DNA of 45,033 nucleotides from Bacteroidota bacterium (GCA_013288445.1 JABDBX010000008.1:1-45033); one strand, 5' to 3'; shown: positions 27,014 to 35,488, counted from the stretch's first letter. The notes: generated by a model from the sequence alone, not told the origin. Made by a program: numbers and translations.

Positions 27014-28687
27014 ATGGCTACAGCAGCACAGACATTAGAAGAAATACAGGATTTTAAAGGCAAGTACCCCAAGCAGCTTTGGTACCTCTTCCTGTCTGAA
27101 ATGTGGGAGCGTTTTGCATTCTATGGCATGAGGGGTATGCTCATCGTTTTTATGGTGAAAAAGCTTAGCCTAACAGACTATAGCGCTAACCTTCAGTATG
27201 GTGCTACACAGGCTTTCGTGTATGCGCTGGCATTCATAGGCGGGCTGTTTGCCGACAAGATACTTGGGTTCAGGAAATCAATTTTCTGGGGCGGATTACT
27301 AATGATAACCGGAAGTTTTACGCTGGCATTTTCACCTCAGGATTTGTTTTATATAGGCATCAGCATTACCATAGTTGGCACTGGCTTCTTTAAGCCCAAT
27401 ATATCCACAATGGTGGGACAATTGTATAAAGCAGGTGACCCTCGGCAGGACGCTGGGTTTGGCTTGTTTTATTCTGGTATTAATGTTGGTGCATTGGCAG
27501 GAGGGTGGATATGTATTCATGTAGCTAATAATTATTCTTGGAATGCTGCATTTTCATTAGCTGGAATCGGTATGTCATTAGGATTAATAATTTTCATTTT
27601 CACCAAAAGAACATTAGGTCCGATTGGCCTATCCCCGCTTGTCGGGAAATTCTCAACCGGCAAGATAAGAATGCACGATGTAATGGTATATGGCGGCTCT
27701 CTTTTAGCCATTCCGTTAATACTCTTATTGGTGAAAAAAACTGACTATACCGATAAATTCATGTACACAATTGGCCCCCTGGCTTTGGTTTATATTATTT
27801 ATGAAATATTCAGATGCGGAGAATTGAATGAGAAGAAGCGCAGTGGCGCCGTACCCTATACAATTATTTTACTTCCTGTTATCGGTACCGTTTTACTATT
27901 TAATGTGTCTGCTTTTGCTACGGCAATGCCGCTCAATATTAGGATCTGTATAGACGTCGTTGGCCTTGTATATGTGTTTTATGGCGTGTTCCGGTATTTT
28001 AGTAACATACAGCAAAAGATAGTTGTAGCGTTGGTGTTTATTATTTTTTCAATTTTTTTCTGGGCTTTTTTTGAACAAGCTGGCGGCTCTCTTAGTTTAT
28101 ACGCACTATATAATGTGAAGCATGAGCTATTGGGATTTAACATTAATCCTAATGAAGTTAACAACTCATCGAATTCAGTTTTCGTTATCCTCTTCAGCCC
28201 GTTTGTAGGTCTTCTCTGGCTTTGGATGAACAAAAAGAAATTTGAGCCCAACACCGTGGTGAAATTCGGCCTGGGGTTCCTGTTTGTTAGCCTTGCGTTC
28301 TATATATTCTTTTACACCCGTTTTTTTGAAGACATCGGGAAAACAGGTATGACCTCCCTGGGCGTATTTACTTTCGCCTACTTAGTTGTCACCTTAGGCG
28401 AGCTGTGCCTATCACCCATAAGCATGTCTATAATGACCAAGCTATCTCCTAAACGGTTGCACGGCGTAATGATGGGCCTGCTCTTCCTGGCCAGCGCCTA
28501 CGGGCAATACTTCGCCGGCATTTTTGGCGCCGACATGTCTATCACCTCCCCCAACGCCACCCTGCACGACAAGCTGATGGCTTATACCGAGGGTTACAAA
28601 GGGCTGTCGGTTTATGCGCTTATCCTCGGGGTCGTTTTAATTGTGGCTTCGCCATTGATACGTAAACTGATGCATGAGGTACACTAG
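27014..28687 (+). CDS. POT/PTR2 proton-coupled peptide transporter 2
   Basis: A 557-residue paralogue of the transporter at 24232. It has LSEMWERFAFYGMRGMLIVF, TGFFKPNISTMVGQLY, GLFYSGINVGALAGGW and TLGELCLSPISMSIMTKLSP. Its loops are shorter and it lacks the roughly 40-residue extra segment near the first transporter's middle. The upstream TTATTTTGG-x-ACT block (about 26974-26990) resembles that of its paralogue. The codon use of its last 300 bases (more C-ending codons) differs from its AT-rich middle, so the gene may be a mosaic. Confidence 0.92.
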   Translation: MATAAQTLEEIQDFKGKYPKQLWYLFLSEMWERFAFYGMRGMLIVFMVKKLSLTDYSANLQYGATQAFVYALAFIGGLFADKILGFRKSIFWGGLLMITGSFTLAFSPQDLFYIGISITIVGTGFFKPNISTMVGQLYKAGDPRQDAGFGLFYSGINVGALAGGWICIHVANNYSWNAAFSLAGIGMSLGLIIFIFTKRTLGPIGLSPLVGKFSTGKIRMHDVMVYGGSLLAIPLILLLVKKTDYTDKFMYTIGPLALVYIIYEIFRCGELNEKKRSGAVPYTIILLPVIGTVLLFNVSAFATAMPLNIRICIDVVGLVYVFYGVFRYFSNIQQKIVVALVFIIFSIFFWAFFEQAGGSLSLYALYNVKHELLGFNINPNEVNNSSNSVFVILFSPFVGLLWLWMNKKKFEPNTVVKFGLGFLFVSLAFYIFFYTRFFEDIGKTGMTSLGVFTFAYLVVTLGELCLSPISMSIMTKLSPKRLHGVMMGLLFLASAYGQYFAGIFGADMSITSPNATLHDKLMAYTEGYKGLSVYALILGVVLIVASPLIRKLMHEVH

Positions 28688-29085
28688 CCAATTTGACAAT
28701 TCGACAATTTCGCAATTCGGCAATGCCAAATAGAAATTCTGTCATTTGCAGTAAAAAATTTATTGCTCAATAGTTCTTTTAAAATGACACCGTGGTCTCG
28801 CGAAAGGGTGCGCAACACACTCCCCTCTTTCCTTCAAAGAGGGGATGATTTATGAGGCGAATGCCGAAGAAATCTGGGGTGATCGACTCGCGGCTACATA
28901 GCACAAATGTTCTCACCACGATTTGTCAAACACTTATATTATGTTTTGGTGAGCTTGTCACGGTGACCTTTGCGCCTTCTTTGCGTGAAACTTTGCGACC
29001 TTTGCGTGAAACTTCACAACTGACGTGAATCATCTTTCCGCATCCTGTTTTTACCTACTTTCACATCCGTAAAGGCACTTACTAA
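28688..29085. other. Intergenic stretch with repeats, no gene seen
   Basis: About 400 bases without a convincing frame. It starts with short CAATTCG/CAATTTC-type direct repeats (about 28690-28725). A perfect 9-bp hairpin CCCCTCTTT-CCTTC-AAAGAGGGG is at 28822-28844; it has no following T-run, so I would not call it a terminator. Near 28971-29015 the phrase CTTTGCG...CTTTGCGTGAAAC recurs, also seen beside MITE copy A near 22566 and 22817. Confidence 0.6.
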
Positions 29086-29784
29086 ATGGCAGAGCACGTT
29101 CATCACGAAGAGCACTTTTATAGCTCAGAAATTGTTACGGATATTGTTATCGGAATGAGCGACGGGCTCACCGTGCCGTTTGCATTAGCTGCCGGGCTTA
29201 GCGGTGCCGTACACGACACCCACATCATAGTAATAGCGGGAATTGCAGAGATTGCAGCAGGCTCTATAGCTATGGGCCTGGGTGGTTACCTGGCCGGCAG
29301 AACAGAGGTGGACCACTACAATGCCGAACAGAAAAGGGAAGAATGGGAAGTGGACAACCTGCCGGAAAAAGAAAAAGAAGAAGTGCGGCTGATATTTGCC
29401 GAAATGGGCATGAGCGAGGAGACCCAGCGCCAGGTGGTGGAAGAGATGGCAAAAGACAAGGCAAAATGGGTGGACTTTATGATGCGCTACGAACTGGGGC
29501 TGGAAAAGCCCGACCCCAAGCGCGCCCGCAACAGCGCAATGAACATTGGCCTCTCTTACATCGTGGGCGGCCTTGTTCCCCTGTCGCCCTATTTTTTCAC
29601 ATCGCAACCTATAGATGGGCTCAAATGGTCGGCGGCTATCACCGTACTTTGCCTGTTCTTTTTCGGCTTCTTCAAGGCCAAGGTTACCGGTCAAAATCCG
29701 CTTGGCGGTGCTATCAGGGTTATGCTCATAGGTTCGGTAGCAGCAGCAGCGGCGTTTTTGATAGCGCGGTTGTTTAACCATTAA
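29086..29784 (+). CDS. VIT1/CCC1-family iron/manganese transporter
   Basis: A 232-residue membrane protein. The first segment DIVIGMSDGLTVPFALAAGLSG is the family signature, followed by IAGIAEIAAGSIAMGLGGYLAGRTE with conserved Glu and Met of the metal path. A helical cytosolic metal-binding domain rich in Glu (NLPEKEKEEVRLIFAEMG to FMMRYELGLEKPD) leads to three C-terminal membrane segments. Plant and yeast members move Fe2+ or Mn2+ out of the cytosol; bacterial ones probably detoxify these metals. The metal here is not decidable from sequence. Confidence 0.9.
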   Translation: MAEHVHHEEHFYSSEIVTDIVIGMSDGLTVPFALAAGLSGAVHDTHIIVIAGIAEIAAGSIAMGLGGYLAGRTEVDHYNAEQKREEWEVDNLPEKEKEEVRLIFAEMGMSEETQRQVVEEMAKDKAKWVDFMMRYELGLEKPDPKRARNSAMNIGLSYIVGGLVPLSPYFFTSQPIDGLKWSAAITVLCLFFFGFFKAKVTGQNPLGGAIRVMLIGSVAAAAAFLIARLFNH

Positions 29785-29839
29785 GGAATTGAAAGGGAAT
29801 AAATTAGCATTTGTTGAAAATTTAGTAAATTTGCGCTCG

Positions 29840-30079
29840 ATGGGTAATTCAATTAAGATCAATGAACATTTGAGTGCTGCTTTTTCTAATGAGAAAGAGA
29901 ACGATGATTTTTCATTCAAAAACACCTCCCGTCACCTATTCCCATTAGCCAGATTAACTGCAAAATGGAAGGCTAATCTTGAATTTAAGAAATTCAAAAA
30001 AGCTTTGAAGGAAGTTGAACAAATTGAAGCGGGCACCCTGAAGCCTAAAACCCTGCAACAGCTGCTCAATGAGTTATGA
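29840..30079 (+). CDS. Putative antitoxin of a RelE/ParE-type module
   Basis: A 79-residue protein, MGNSIKINEHLSAAFSNEKE at the start, highly charged, with a helical C-terminus (KALKEVEQIEAGTLKPKTLQQLLNEL) of the kind that wraps a toxin. An upstream ATG at 29789 would add 17 residues, but the -7-like TAAATTTG at 29826-29833 lies inside that extension, so 29840 is preferred. Its end overlaps the toxin gene by 11 bases. The role follows from that overlap and the RelE-like neighbour. The gene itself is intact. Confidence 0.65.
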   Translation: MGNSIKINEHLSAAFSNEKENDDFSFKNTSRHLFPLARLTAKWKANLEFKKFKKALKEVEQIEAGTLKPKTLQQLLNEL

Positions 30080-30555
30080 CATTATTCCTACCCCACAGTT
30101 TGAAAAGGATCTAAAGCATTTATACAAAAAGTATCCGCTAATTGTGCAGGACATAGATGCCCTCGAAAAAATACTGAAAGACAATCCGCAAACTGGTGTA
30201 GCGTTAAAAAAAGGTTGTTTTAAAATAAGGATGAAAATAACCGGTAAAAAATCTGGTAAGGAACGTTGACGAAATAAAGTACACCATATTGCGAAGTTAT
30301 TTTTCTTTTTTACCAGGCGTAAAATCTGCGAATAATGAATTATTTAAAGACTTTTACAACGAAGTAAAAATGGAAAAGAACAAGTAAGATGGTGTACTTT
30401 ATTTTGTCATCGTTCCTAAATCAGGTGGGGCAAGGTTGATAACACACGTTAAGGTTATAAATAGAAAGGTTTTCCTGATGAGGATATATGACAAATCTGA
30501 AGTTGCAGATTTGGCTGAAGGAGAATTAGACGATCTTATTAATGGCCTGCAATAG
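30069..30555 (+). pseudogene. RelE/ParE-type toxin gene split by a small transposable element
   Basis: The 5' part (30069-30256) encodes PQFEKDLKHLYKKYPLIVQD and CFKIRMKITGKKSG, and the 3' part (30420-30555) encodes GGARLITHVKV, VFLMRIYDKSE and LDDLINGLQ. Both are typical of RelE-superfamily toxins of about 108 residues. Between them lies a 157-bp element bounded by a TAA duplication. Removing the element and one TAA rejoins the frame exactly as KKSGKSGGAR. As it stands, translation stops at 30269 after 66 residues, without the C-terminal beta strands and catalytic region, so the toxin should be dead. RelE-type toxins act as mRNA interferases or gyrase poisons. Confidence 0.9.
30260..30416. 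mobile_element. 157-bp MITE inserted in the toxin gene
   Basis: The terminal inverted repeats are 28 bp, 26 matching: left 30260-30287 (GGAACGTTGACGAAATAAAG then TACACCAT), right 30389-30416. TAA at 30257-30259 and 30417-30419 is the target duplication. A TNA 3-bp duplication is known from some IS5-group elements; linking this MITE to them is inference. The interior has a short open frame (SANNELFKDFYNEVKMEKNK) that is shared, diverged, with the element at 37895-38313 and may be a transposase remnant. No transposase is present. Confidence 0.88.
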
Positions 30556-30654
30556 CAGCAGCGTATTAAATTTCATGGTTGTCTAACCCCTAGCAAAACA
30601 GAGCATGTCTCCACAATTTTATGACGCGAATCTCCGTTATTCGTCAAAAAAAAT

Positions 30655-31206
30655 ATGAAAACTGTTTTTAGACATTGCCTGCCTCTTTGCGCTGCAGCAA
30701 TGTGTATTTTCGCCACCATGTACATGGTCGTTCAGCAGTATATACGGTTGTCGGCAAATGAGATACCAGCCCAGGTAGCTACCGATGTGAAAATCAGGCT
30801 GGAAGCGGGGGAAGATGCCACGAAAATAATGGCTGGAATGCCGGCCGTTGATATAGGCAAAAGCCTCTCCCCGTTTGCACTTATCTGTAATGCCGATGCT
30901 GCGGTGGTGGCGGGTTCAGGAATGCTCAACGGTAAATACCCAGCCTCACCTGTTGGCTCACTTACGTTTGCCTTACATGAAGGTGAAAACAGAATATCCT
31001 GGCAGCCGGAAACCGGCGAGAGGATGGCTACGGTAATACTACCCTATTCCTACAACGGCGCGAAGGGTTACATAATAGCAGGCCGCTCCCTGAATGAGGC
31101 TGAAACCCGGATACACTTTGCATTCCTGCAAATCGCAGCCGGTGCAATTATCACTTTGTTGGTCATATTTCTCTTCTCCTGGCTAACTATACGGCAAAAC
31201 CAATAA
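30655..31206 (+). CDS. Two-TM membrane protein with extracytoplasmic domain
   Basis: A 183-residue product with TM1 at about residues 8-30 (LPLCAAAMCIFATMYMVVQQ), an extracytoplasmic domain of about 115 residues and TM2 at about 155-178 (IAAGAIITLLVIFLFSWLTI). The architecture resembles the sensor half of a signalling protein without an output domain. I do not recognise the family. It lies between the broken toxin and dgkA, same strand. A hairpin repeat at 31244-31273 follows it. Confidence 0.65.
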   Translation: MKTVFRHCLPLCAAAMCIFATMYMVVQQYIRLSANEIPAQVATDVKIRLEAGEDATKIMAGMPAVDIGKSLSPFALICNADAAVVAGSGMLNGKYPASPVGSLTFALHEGENRISWQPETGERMATVILPYSYNGAKGYIIAGRSLNEAETRIHFAFLQIAAGAIITLLVIFLFSWLTIRQNQ

Positions 31207-31243
31207 ATTTGGAGTCTATATTTAGTAGAAAAAATCGAAGAAC

Positions 31244-31273
31244 TGTCATGGTGAGCCCCGTCGAACCATGACA
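31244..31273. repeat. Dispersed hairpin TGTCATGGT...ACCATGACA
   Basis: A perfect 9-bp stem (31244-31252 with 31265-31273) around GAGCCCCGTCGA. Hairpins of this general form are scattered through many Bacteroidota genomes. The first 24 bases are identical to 42986-43009 inside the coding region of the Ig-repeat gene. There is no T-run, so it is not a classical terminator. Confidence 0.75.
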
Positions 31274-31363
31274 TGCTGAAATTTTGTTTGCAGCCGAATC
31301 GGAGTTAAGTACCCAAATTTATCCTTCGCTAATCAGTATTTCCCGCCATTCCAATAACACCAT

Positions 31364-31744
31364 ATGAAGCCCCAAGACCCAACACCCAGGAAAACAATGC
31401 ATATAGCCGCACGCGGCAACAGCTTTAAATACGCCTTTGCCGGCCTCCGCCAAATATTTAAGCAGGAACCAAATGCCCGGCTCCATGCTATAGCCGCAGT
31501 AGTTGCCATTATTGCAGGTTTCATCCGGCATTTAAGCCCCATTCAATGGACAGCCATAATATTTGCCATTGCGGTTGTCTGGATCACCGAAGCTCTGAAT
31601 ACCTGCATAGAAAAACTATGCGACCTCTGGTGCGACAACAAATGGCACCCCGAAGTAAAAATAATAAAGGACATCGCTGCCGGGGCTGTGCTGGTAGCCG
31701 CAATGGCAAGTGTGGTTGTAGGGATGATCGTGTTCTTTTGCTAA
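31364..31744 (+). CDS. dgkA: Diacylglycerol/undecaprenol kinase DgkA family
   Basis: A 126-residue integral membrane kinase. It has an amphipathic N-terminal helix (SFKYAFAGLRQIFKQEPNARLH), three membrane segments (AIAAVVAIIAGFI, WTAIIFAIAVVWITEALNT, DIAAGAVLVAAMASVVVGMIVFF) and the active-site region EALNTCIEKLCDLW, matching E-x-x-NTAIE of the family. Gram-positive relatives phosphorylate undecaprenol for cell-wall lipid recycling. Which lipid is used here is open. An internal ATG (residue 12) is an alternative start. Confidence 0.9.
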   Translation: MKPQDPTPRKTMHIAARGNSFKYAFAGLRQIFKQEPNARLHAIAAVVAIIAGFIRHLSPIQWTAIIFAIAVVWITEALNTCIEKLCDLWCDNKWHPEVKIIKDIAAGAVLVAAMASVVVGMIVFFC

Positions 31745-31862
31745 GTCATCAACTTTTCAGCATTGCCGGACAGTACAAGTAAATTTGTTCTATGATAAGC
31801 GATAACGCATTCCGATCACTCAAAGTCCTCCCAAATTTTAACTTTTACTGTTTTCGCAATCC

Positions 31863-31893
31863 CTTGAAAGCGAAGGGCATTTTATTATATTTG
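31863..31893 (+). promoter_or_regulatory. Promoter of gldF
   Basis: TATATTTG (31886-31893) matches TAnnTTTG, with CTTG (31863-31866) 19 bases upstream as a one-mismatch -33 element. The gldF ATG follows at 31918, giving a leader of about 18 bases. A short CCCTT/AAGGG stem lies in the spacer. Confidence 0.6.
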
Positions 31894-31917
31894 CCCACCC
31901 CGAACAATAAAGGATAA

Positions 31918-32655
31918 ATGCGCAGTATTTTCATCAAGGAAATAAATTCGTTCTTCAGTTCCATAGTTGGCTATGTAGCGCTGCTTGTGTTCCTTATAGC
32001 CTGCGGTCTTTTCTTATGGATCATCCCTGAGTACAGCATTCTCCGCTATGGCTATGCCTCCATGGACCGTTTCTTCGAGATAGCGCCCTGGTTGCTGCTG
32101 CTCTTAGTACCATCCGTTACCATGCGTTCCTTTGCCGATGAGTTTCGTACCGGCACTATCGAATGGCTATCCACCAAGCCCCTTACCGATCTCAATATCA
32201 TTATGGGCAAGTACCTGGCCACGCTGGCACTCATATTGTTTGCCCTGCTCCCCACCCTCATTTACGTTTACACCATAGGCAGCCTTACCCTGCCCGACAT
32301 TACTTTGGATTCCGGCGCCATCATAGGTTCCTACATCGGTTTGTTCTTTCTTGCTGCCACTTTTGCTGCCGTGGGCATCTTTTGTTCGTCGCTCACCGCC
32401 AACCAGGTTGTGGGTTTCCTCATCGCGCTGCTGGCCTGCTACCTGCTCTATACCGGCTTTGAGCAACTGAGCAAGCTGCCCAAATTCTCTGATGGTATAG
32501 ACTATTATCTAAGCATGATAGGCATGGAGTTTCATTATAATTCCATCAGCCGTGGCTTTATAGACCTGCGCGATGTGGTTTACTTTTTGTCAATAATAAT
32601 ATTATTTATATCTCTTACCCGTTTTTCGCTCAACAGTCGCACTAAGGGCGCATAG
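31918..32655 (+). CDS. gldF: Gliding-motility ABC permease GldF
   Basis: A 245-residue membrane protein with six hydrophobic segments, opening MRSIFIKEINSFFSSIVGYVALLVF and containing PSVTMRSFADEFRTGTIEWLSTKPLTDLNIIMGKY, the conserved first cytosolic loop of ABC-2 permeases (the E-F-R-x-G-T-x-E core). In Flavobacterium, GldF works with GldA (ATPase) and GldG and is needed for gliding. gldA is not in this window. gldG follows after 18 bases. Confidence 0.9.
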   Translation: MRSIFIKEINSFFSSIVGYVALLVFLIACGLFLWIIPEYSILRYGYASMDRFFEIAPWLLLLLVPSVTMRSFADEFRTGTIEWLSTKPLTDLNIIMGKYLATLALILFALLPTLIYVYTIGSLTLPDITLDSGAIIGSYIGLFFLAATFAAVGIFCSSLTANQVVGFLIALLACYLLYTGFEQLSKLPKFSDGIDYYLSMIGMEFHYNSISRGFIDLRDVVYFLSIIILFISLTRFSLNSRTKGA

Positions 32656-32673
32656 CGAAGGGTATCATAGCAT

Positions 32674-34401
32674 ATGGCTACAAAAACACCAAATAAGAAC
32701 CAACGGCAGCGCCAGGCCCTTATACGCATTGTGATAATGGCGGCCATACTGTTGTGCGTGAACGTGCTTGCTGCCTATTTTCATGCGGGTATAGACCTTA
32801 CCAGGGAAAAAAGGTTTACCCTCTCTGCTCCCACTAAAAAGCTGCTGGCCAATATGCAGGAAGTGGCCGTGATAGACATCTATCTGAAAGGTAAATTCCC
32901 TGCCGAGTTGCAGCGCCTGCAGGAGGCTGTGCGCGAACGCCTTAGTTCGTTCAAAGATATTGCAGGCAATAAGGTAATATACCGCTTCATAAACCCGCTG
33001 GAGGGCAAAAACGAAAGCGAGCAAAAACAAATAGCCCAGGAGCTTTCGCAGAAAGGTATCTGGCTACGGCAGCTACCCAGCAAGGAAGATGACGAGGACG
33101 GCTACTCCATGAATGTATTCTTTCCCTATGCATTGGTGCATTACAACGGCAAGGAAATGTCCATAAACCTGCTGGAGAACCATCGCGGTACTTTTGCTCA
33201 GAACATCAGTTATGCCGAGGCCAGCCTGGAATATAAGTTCGCCAATACCATCAACCAGCTTGGTCGCCGCGACAGGGTGAAGATCGCCTACCTCGTCGGC
33301 AACAACGAGCAGTTGGGCATAAAAACGGTGGATATGCTCCGTACCATCGCCATGAATTATGACCTGGATACGATAGACCTTAACCAGGTACACCGCCCCA
33401 TCTCACTTGCTTACGATGCTATTATTATCAATGAGCCCACTATCCCGTTCAACGGCTACAACAAGCTGAAAATAGACCAGTACATAATGAAGGGCGGCCA
33501 TGCGCTATGGATAGTGAACAATCTAAATGCCTCGCTCGACAGCCTTGCACTGCACCCACCACAGATCATGGCCATGGAATACGGCCTTAACCTGGATGAT
33601 ATATTGTTTAAGTACGGCGTACGGGTTAATAACGACCTTGTAGAAGACCGCCAGAATATACCCATTGCCCGTATGATGGAGGGCAGCGCCCCCGAACTGA
33701 AGGAATGGGTTTACTTCCCCCGTCTCAACCCCACTTCCGACCACCCTATTGTGAAGAATATGGACTTCATTATGAGCGGGTTCACCAATAGTATTGATAC
33801 CATCAAGTCAGATGGCATCAAAAAAACAATACTGCTTCATTCATCCAAGTACAGCCTCACAGCCCGCTCGCCGGTGCGGGTGAGCCTTTCTATGATGAAT
33901 TTCCCGCTGAAAAATGAAATGTTCCCTAAGTCTTATGTGCCGGTGGCCGTGTTGCTGGAGGGTCGGTTCCATTCGGTATATGAGCACCTGCTGGCCCCGG
34001 AATATCTGCGGTCATTAGACTCGCTGAAAGAGCCATTTAAAGGAGTTTCAGATACTACCACCAGCATGATCGTTACGTCTGCCGGCGATATTTTCAATAA
34101 TGACTATACCACCAAAGACGGCCTGCTGCCTATAGGCTACTACCGTTACACCGGCGACTTCTTTGCCAATAAAGATTTCCTGCTCAACTGCCTGGAATAC
34201 CTCACCGATAATTCCGGCATTCTCGAAGCCAGGTCGAAGGACGTAAAGCTACGATTGCTGGATGCGGGCCGGGCCAAGGATGAAAAAGTTACCTGGCAGT
34301 TTGTGAATGTGGTGATACCTATAGCTATAGTGCTTGTATTTGCGTCCTGCTATTTCTTCTTCAGGAAGCGTAGATATGAGGTAAAAGAAAAAACAGCATA
34401 A
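32674..34401 (+). CDS. gldG: Gliding-motility ABC component GldG
   Basis: A 575-residue protein with an N-terminal membrane segment (about 14-33, IRIVIMAAILLCVNVLAAYF), a large periplasmic domain that opens with the family stretch LTREKRFTLSAPTKKLLANM and includes YLKGKFPAELQRLQEAVRERL, and a C-terminal membrane anchor (about 540-562, FVNVVIPIAIVLVFASCYFFF). It is the accessory subunit of the GldFG transporter. It lies in an operon after gldF and directly before the DUF4340 gene (2 bases apart). No break is seen. Confidence 0.92.
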   Translation: MATKTPNKNQRQRQALIRIVIMAAILLCVNVLAAYFHAGIDLTREKRFTLSAPTKKLLANMQEVAVIDIYLKGKFPAELQRLQEAVRERLSSFKDIAGNKVIYRFINPLEGKNESEQKQIAQELSQKGIWLRQLPSKEDDEDGYSMNVFFPYALVHYNGKEMSINLLENHRGTFAQNISYAEASLEYKFANTINQLGRRDRVKIAYLVGNNEQLGIKTVDMLRTIAMNYDLDTIDLNQVHRPISLAYDAIIINEPTIPFNGYNKLKIDQYIMKGGHALWIVNNLNASLDSLALHPPQIMAMEYGLNLDDILFKYGVRVNNDLVEDRQNIPIARMMEGSAPELKEWVYFPRLNPTSDHPIVKNMDFIMSGFTNSIDTIKSDGIKKTILLHSSKYSLTARSPVRVSLSMMNFPLKNEMFPKSYVPVAVLLEGRFHSVYEHLLAPEYLRSLDSLKEPFKGVSDTTTSMIVTSAGDIFNNDYTTKDGLLPIGYYRYTGDFFANKDFLLNCLEYLTDNSGILEARSKDVKLRLLDAGRAKDEKVTWQFVNVVIPIAIVLVFASCYFFFRKRRYEVKEKTA

Positions 34402-34402
34402 C

Positions 34403-35488
34403 ATGCGTAAAACAATACTATATCTTGTTATTCTTGCGGTGCTGGGCATAGCAGTGTATTTTTTCCTCATTAAGAGCAACGACAACCCCTATGGCCAGAC
34501 GGAAGCGGGTTTTACCGTAAAGGACACTGCCGCTATCGGTAAGCTGTTTATAGCAGATAATGATGGCGAATCGGTTCTGGTGGAGCGTACAGATTCCGGC
34601 TGGGTGGTAAACAAGAAATACAAGGCGTTGCGTAGCACCCTGAACATGATCCTTACCACGCTCACTCGCCAGGCCGCCTTATATCCCGTAACCAAAAACG
34701 CCTATGAAAATGTGATCAAAAACCTTTCCACAGACGGCAAGAAAGTGGAGGTGTATGGCAGGGACGGCAAGAAGATAACCGTATTTTACGTTGGCGGCGT
34801 GGCTGTGAACAATACCGGTACCAATATGCTCATGGAAGGCGCCAAAATGCCCTACGTAGTGCAGGTGCAGGGCTTCAACGGCTACCTTACGTCGCAATAC
34901 ACCACCAATATGGCCGACTGGCGCGACCGGACTATTTTCAGCTTCCAGCCCGATGAAATAAAATCTGTTTCCATCCAATACCCCGACAAGCCTATCAACT
35001 CCTTTGCTATCAACCGCGAAAACGGAACCTTCTCTGTTTCGGCCGATACCAATATCACAAAGCACCTGGACCCGCTCAATATCCGCCGTATAAATGTGTA
35101 CCTCAAATATTTCGGGAATGTAAACTGCGAGGGCTACCTGAACGGATTTATTGATACCCACGAAAGCATTGCCACTGCACCCAAGCGCGCAACAATGGAA
35201 ATAACAGGCATGCATGGCCAGCGCCAACATGCCGACATCTACTGGATGCCCATAAACAAACGCAGCAAGAACCTCACAGTGGCTAACGAAGATGTACCCG
35301 ACGACTACGATGCCGACAGGATGTATGCGGTAATAAATGACGGCCAGGACACCGTAATGATACAGCAAATGATATTCAAGAACATGTTCCGCAAGTCATT
35401 TGAGTTTTACCAAAAAGACGTAACCCCTACCCAAATGCCCCCCAACAACGAGCCGCCAAGAAACGTGATGATGCACAAGAACCAATAG
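34403..35488 (+). CDS. DUF4340 protein coupled to gldG
   Basis: A 361-residue protein with an N-terminal anchor (residues 4-23, TILYLVILAVLGIAVYFFLI) and a periplasmic part made of repeated beta-rich units: FTVKDTAAIGKLFIAD, SVLVERTDSGWVVNKKYKA, IFSFQPDEIKSVSIQYPDKP. This fits DUF4340, which in many genomes follows GldG-like genes. It starts 2 bases after the gldG stop, so it is surely co-transcribed and may be a partner of the transporter. The C-terminal 20 residues (Pro/Asn-rich) look disordered. Confidence 0.8.
   Translation: MRKTILYLVILAVLGIAVYFFLIKSNDNPYGQTEAGFTVKDTAAIGKLFIADNDGESVLVERTDSGWVVNKKYKALRSTLNMILTTLTRQAALYPVTKNAYENVIKNLSTDGKKVEVYGRDGKKITVFYVGGVAVNNTGTNMLMEGAKMPYVVQVQGFNGYLTSQYTTNMADWRDRTIFSFQPDEIKSVSIQYPDKPINSFAINRENGTFSVSADTNITKHLDPLNIRRINVYLKYFGNVNCEGYLNGFIDTHESIATAPKRATMEITGMHGQRQHADIYWMPINKRSKNLTVANEDVPDDYDADRMYAVINDGQDTVMIQQMIFKNMFRKSFEFYQKDVTPTQMPPNNEPPRNVMMHKNQ

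Noticed and set aside
28822-28844. Terminator of the second peptide transporter
   Set aside because: The stem is strong but lies about 135 bases from the stop and has no T-run; it resembles dispersed CCCCTCTTT hairpins.
31792-31917. 41-codon frame directly before gldF with a TAAATTTG just upstream
   Set aside because: It contains the gldF promoter and a stem, ends right at the gldF start, and has no protein-like conservation pattern I can point to. The abutting stop and start may be chance.
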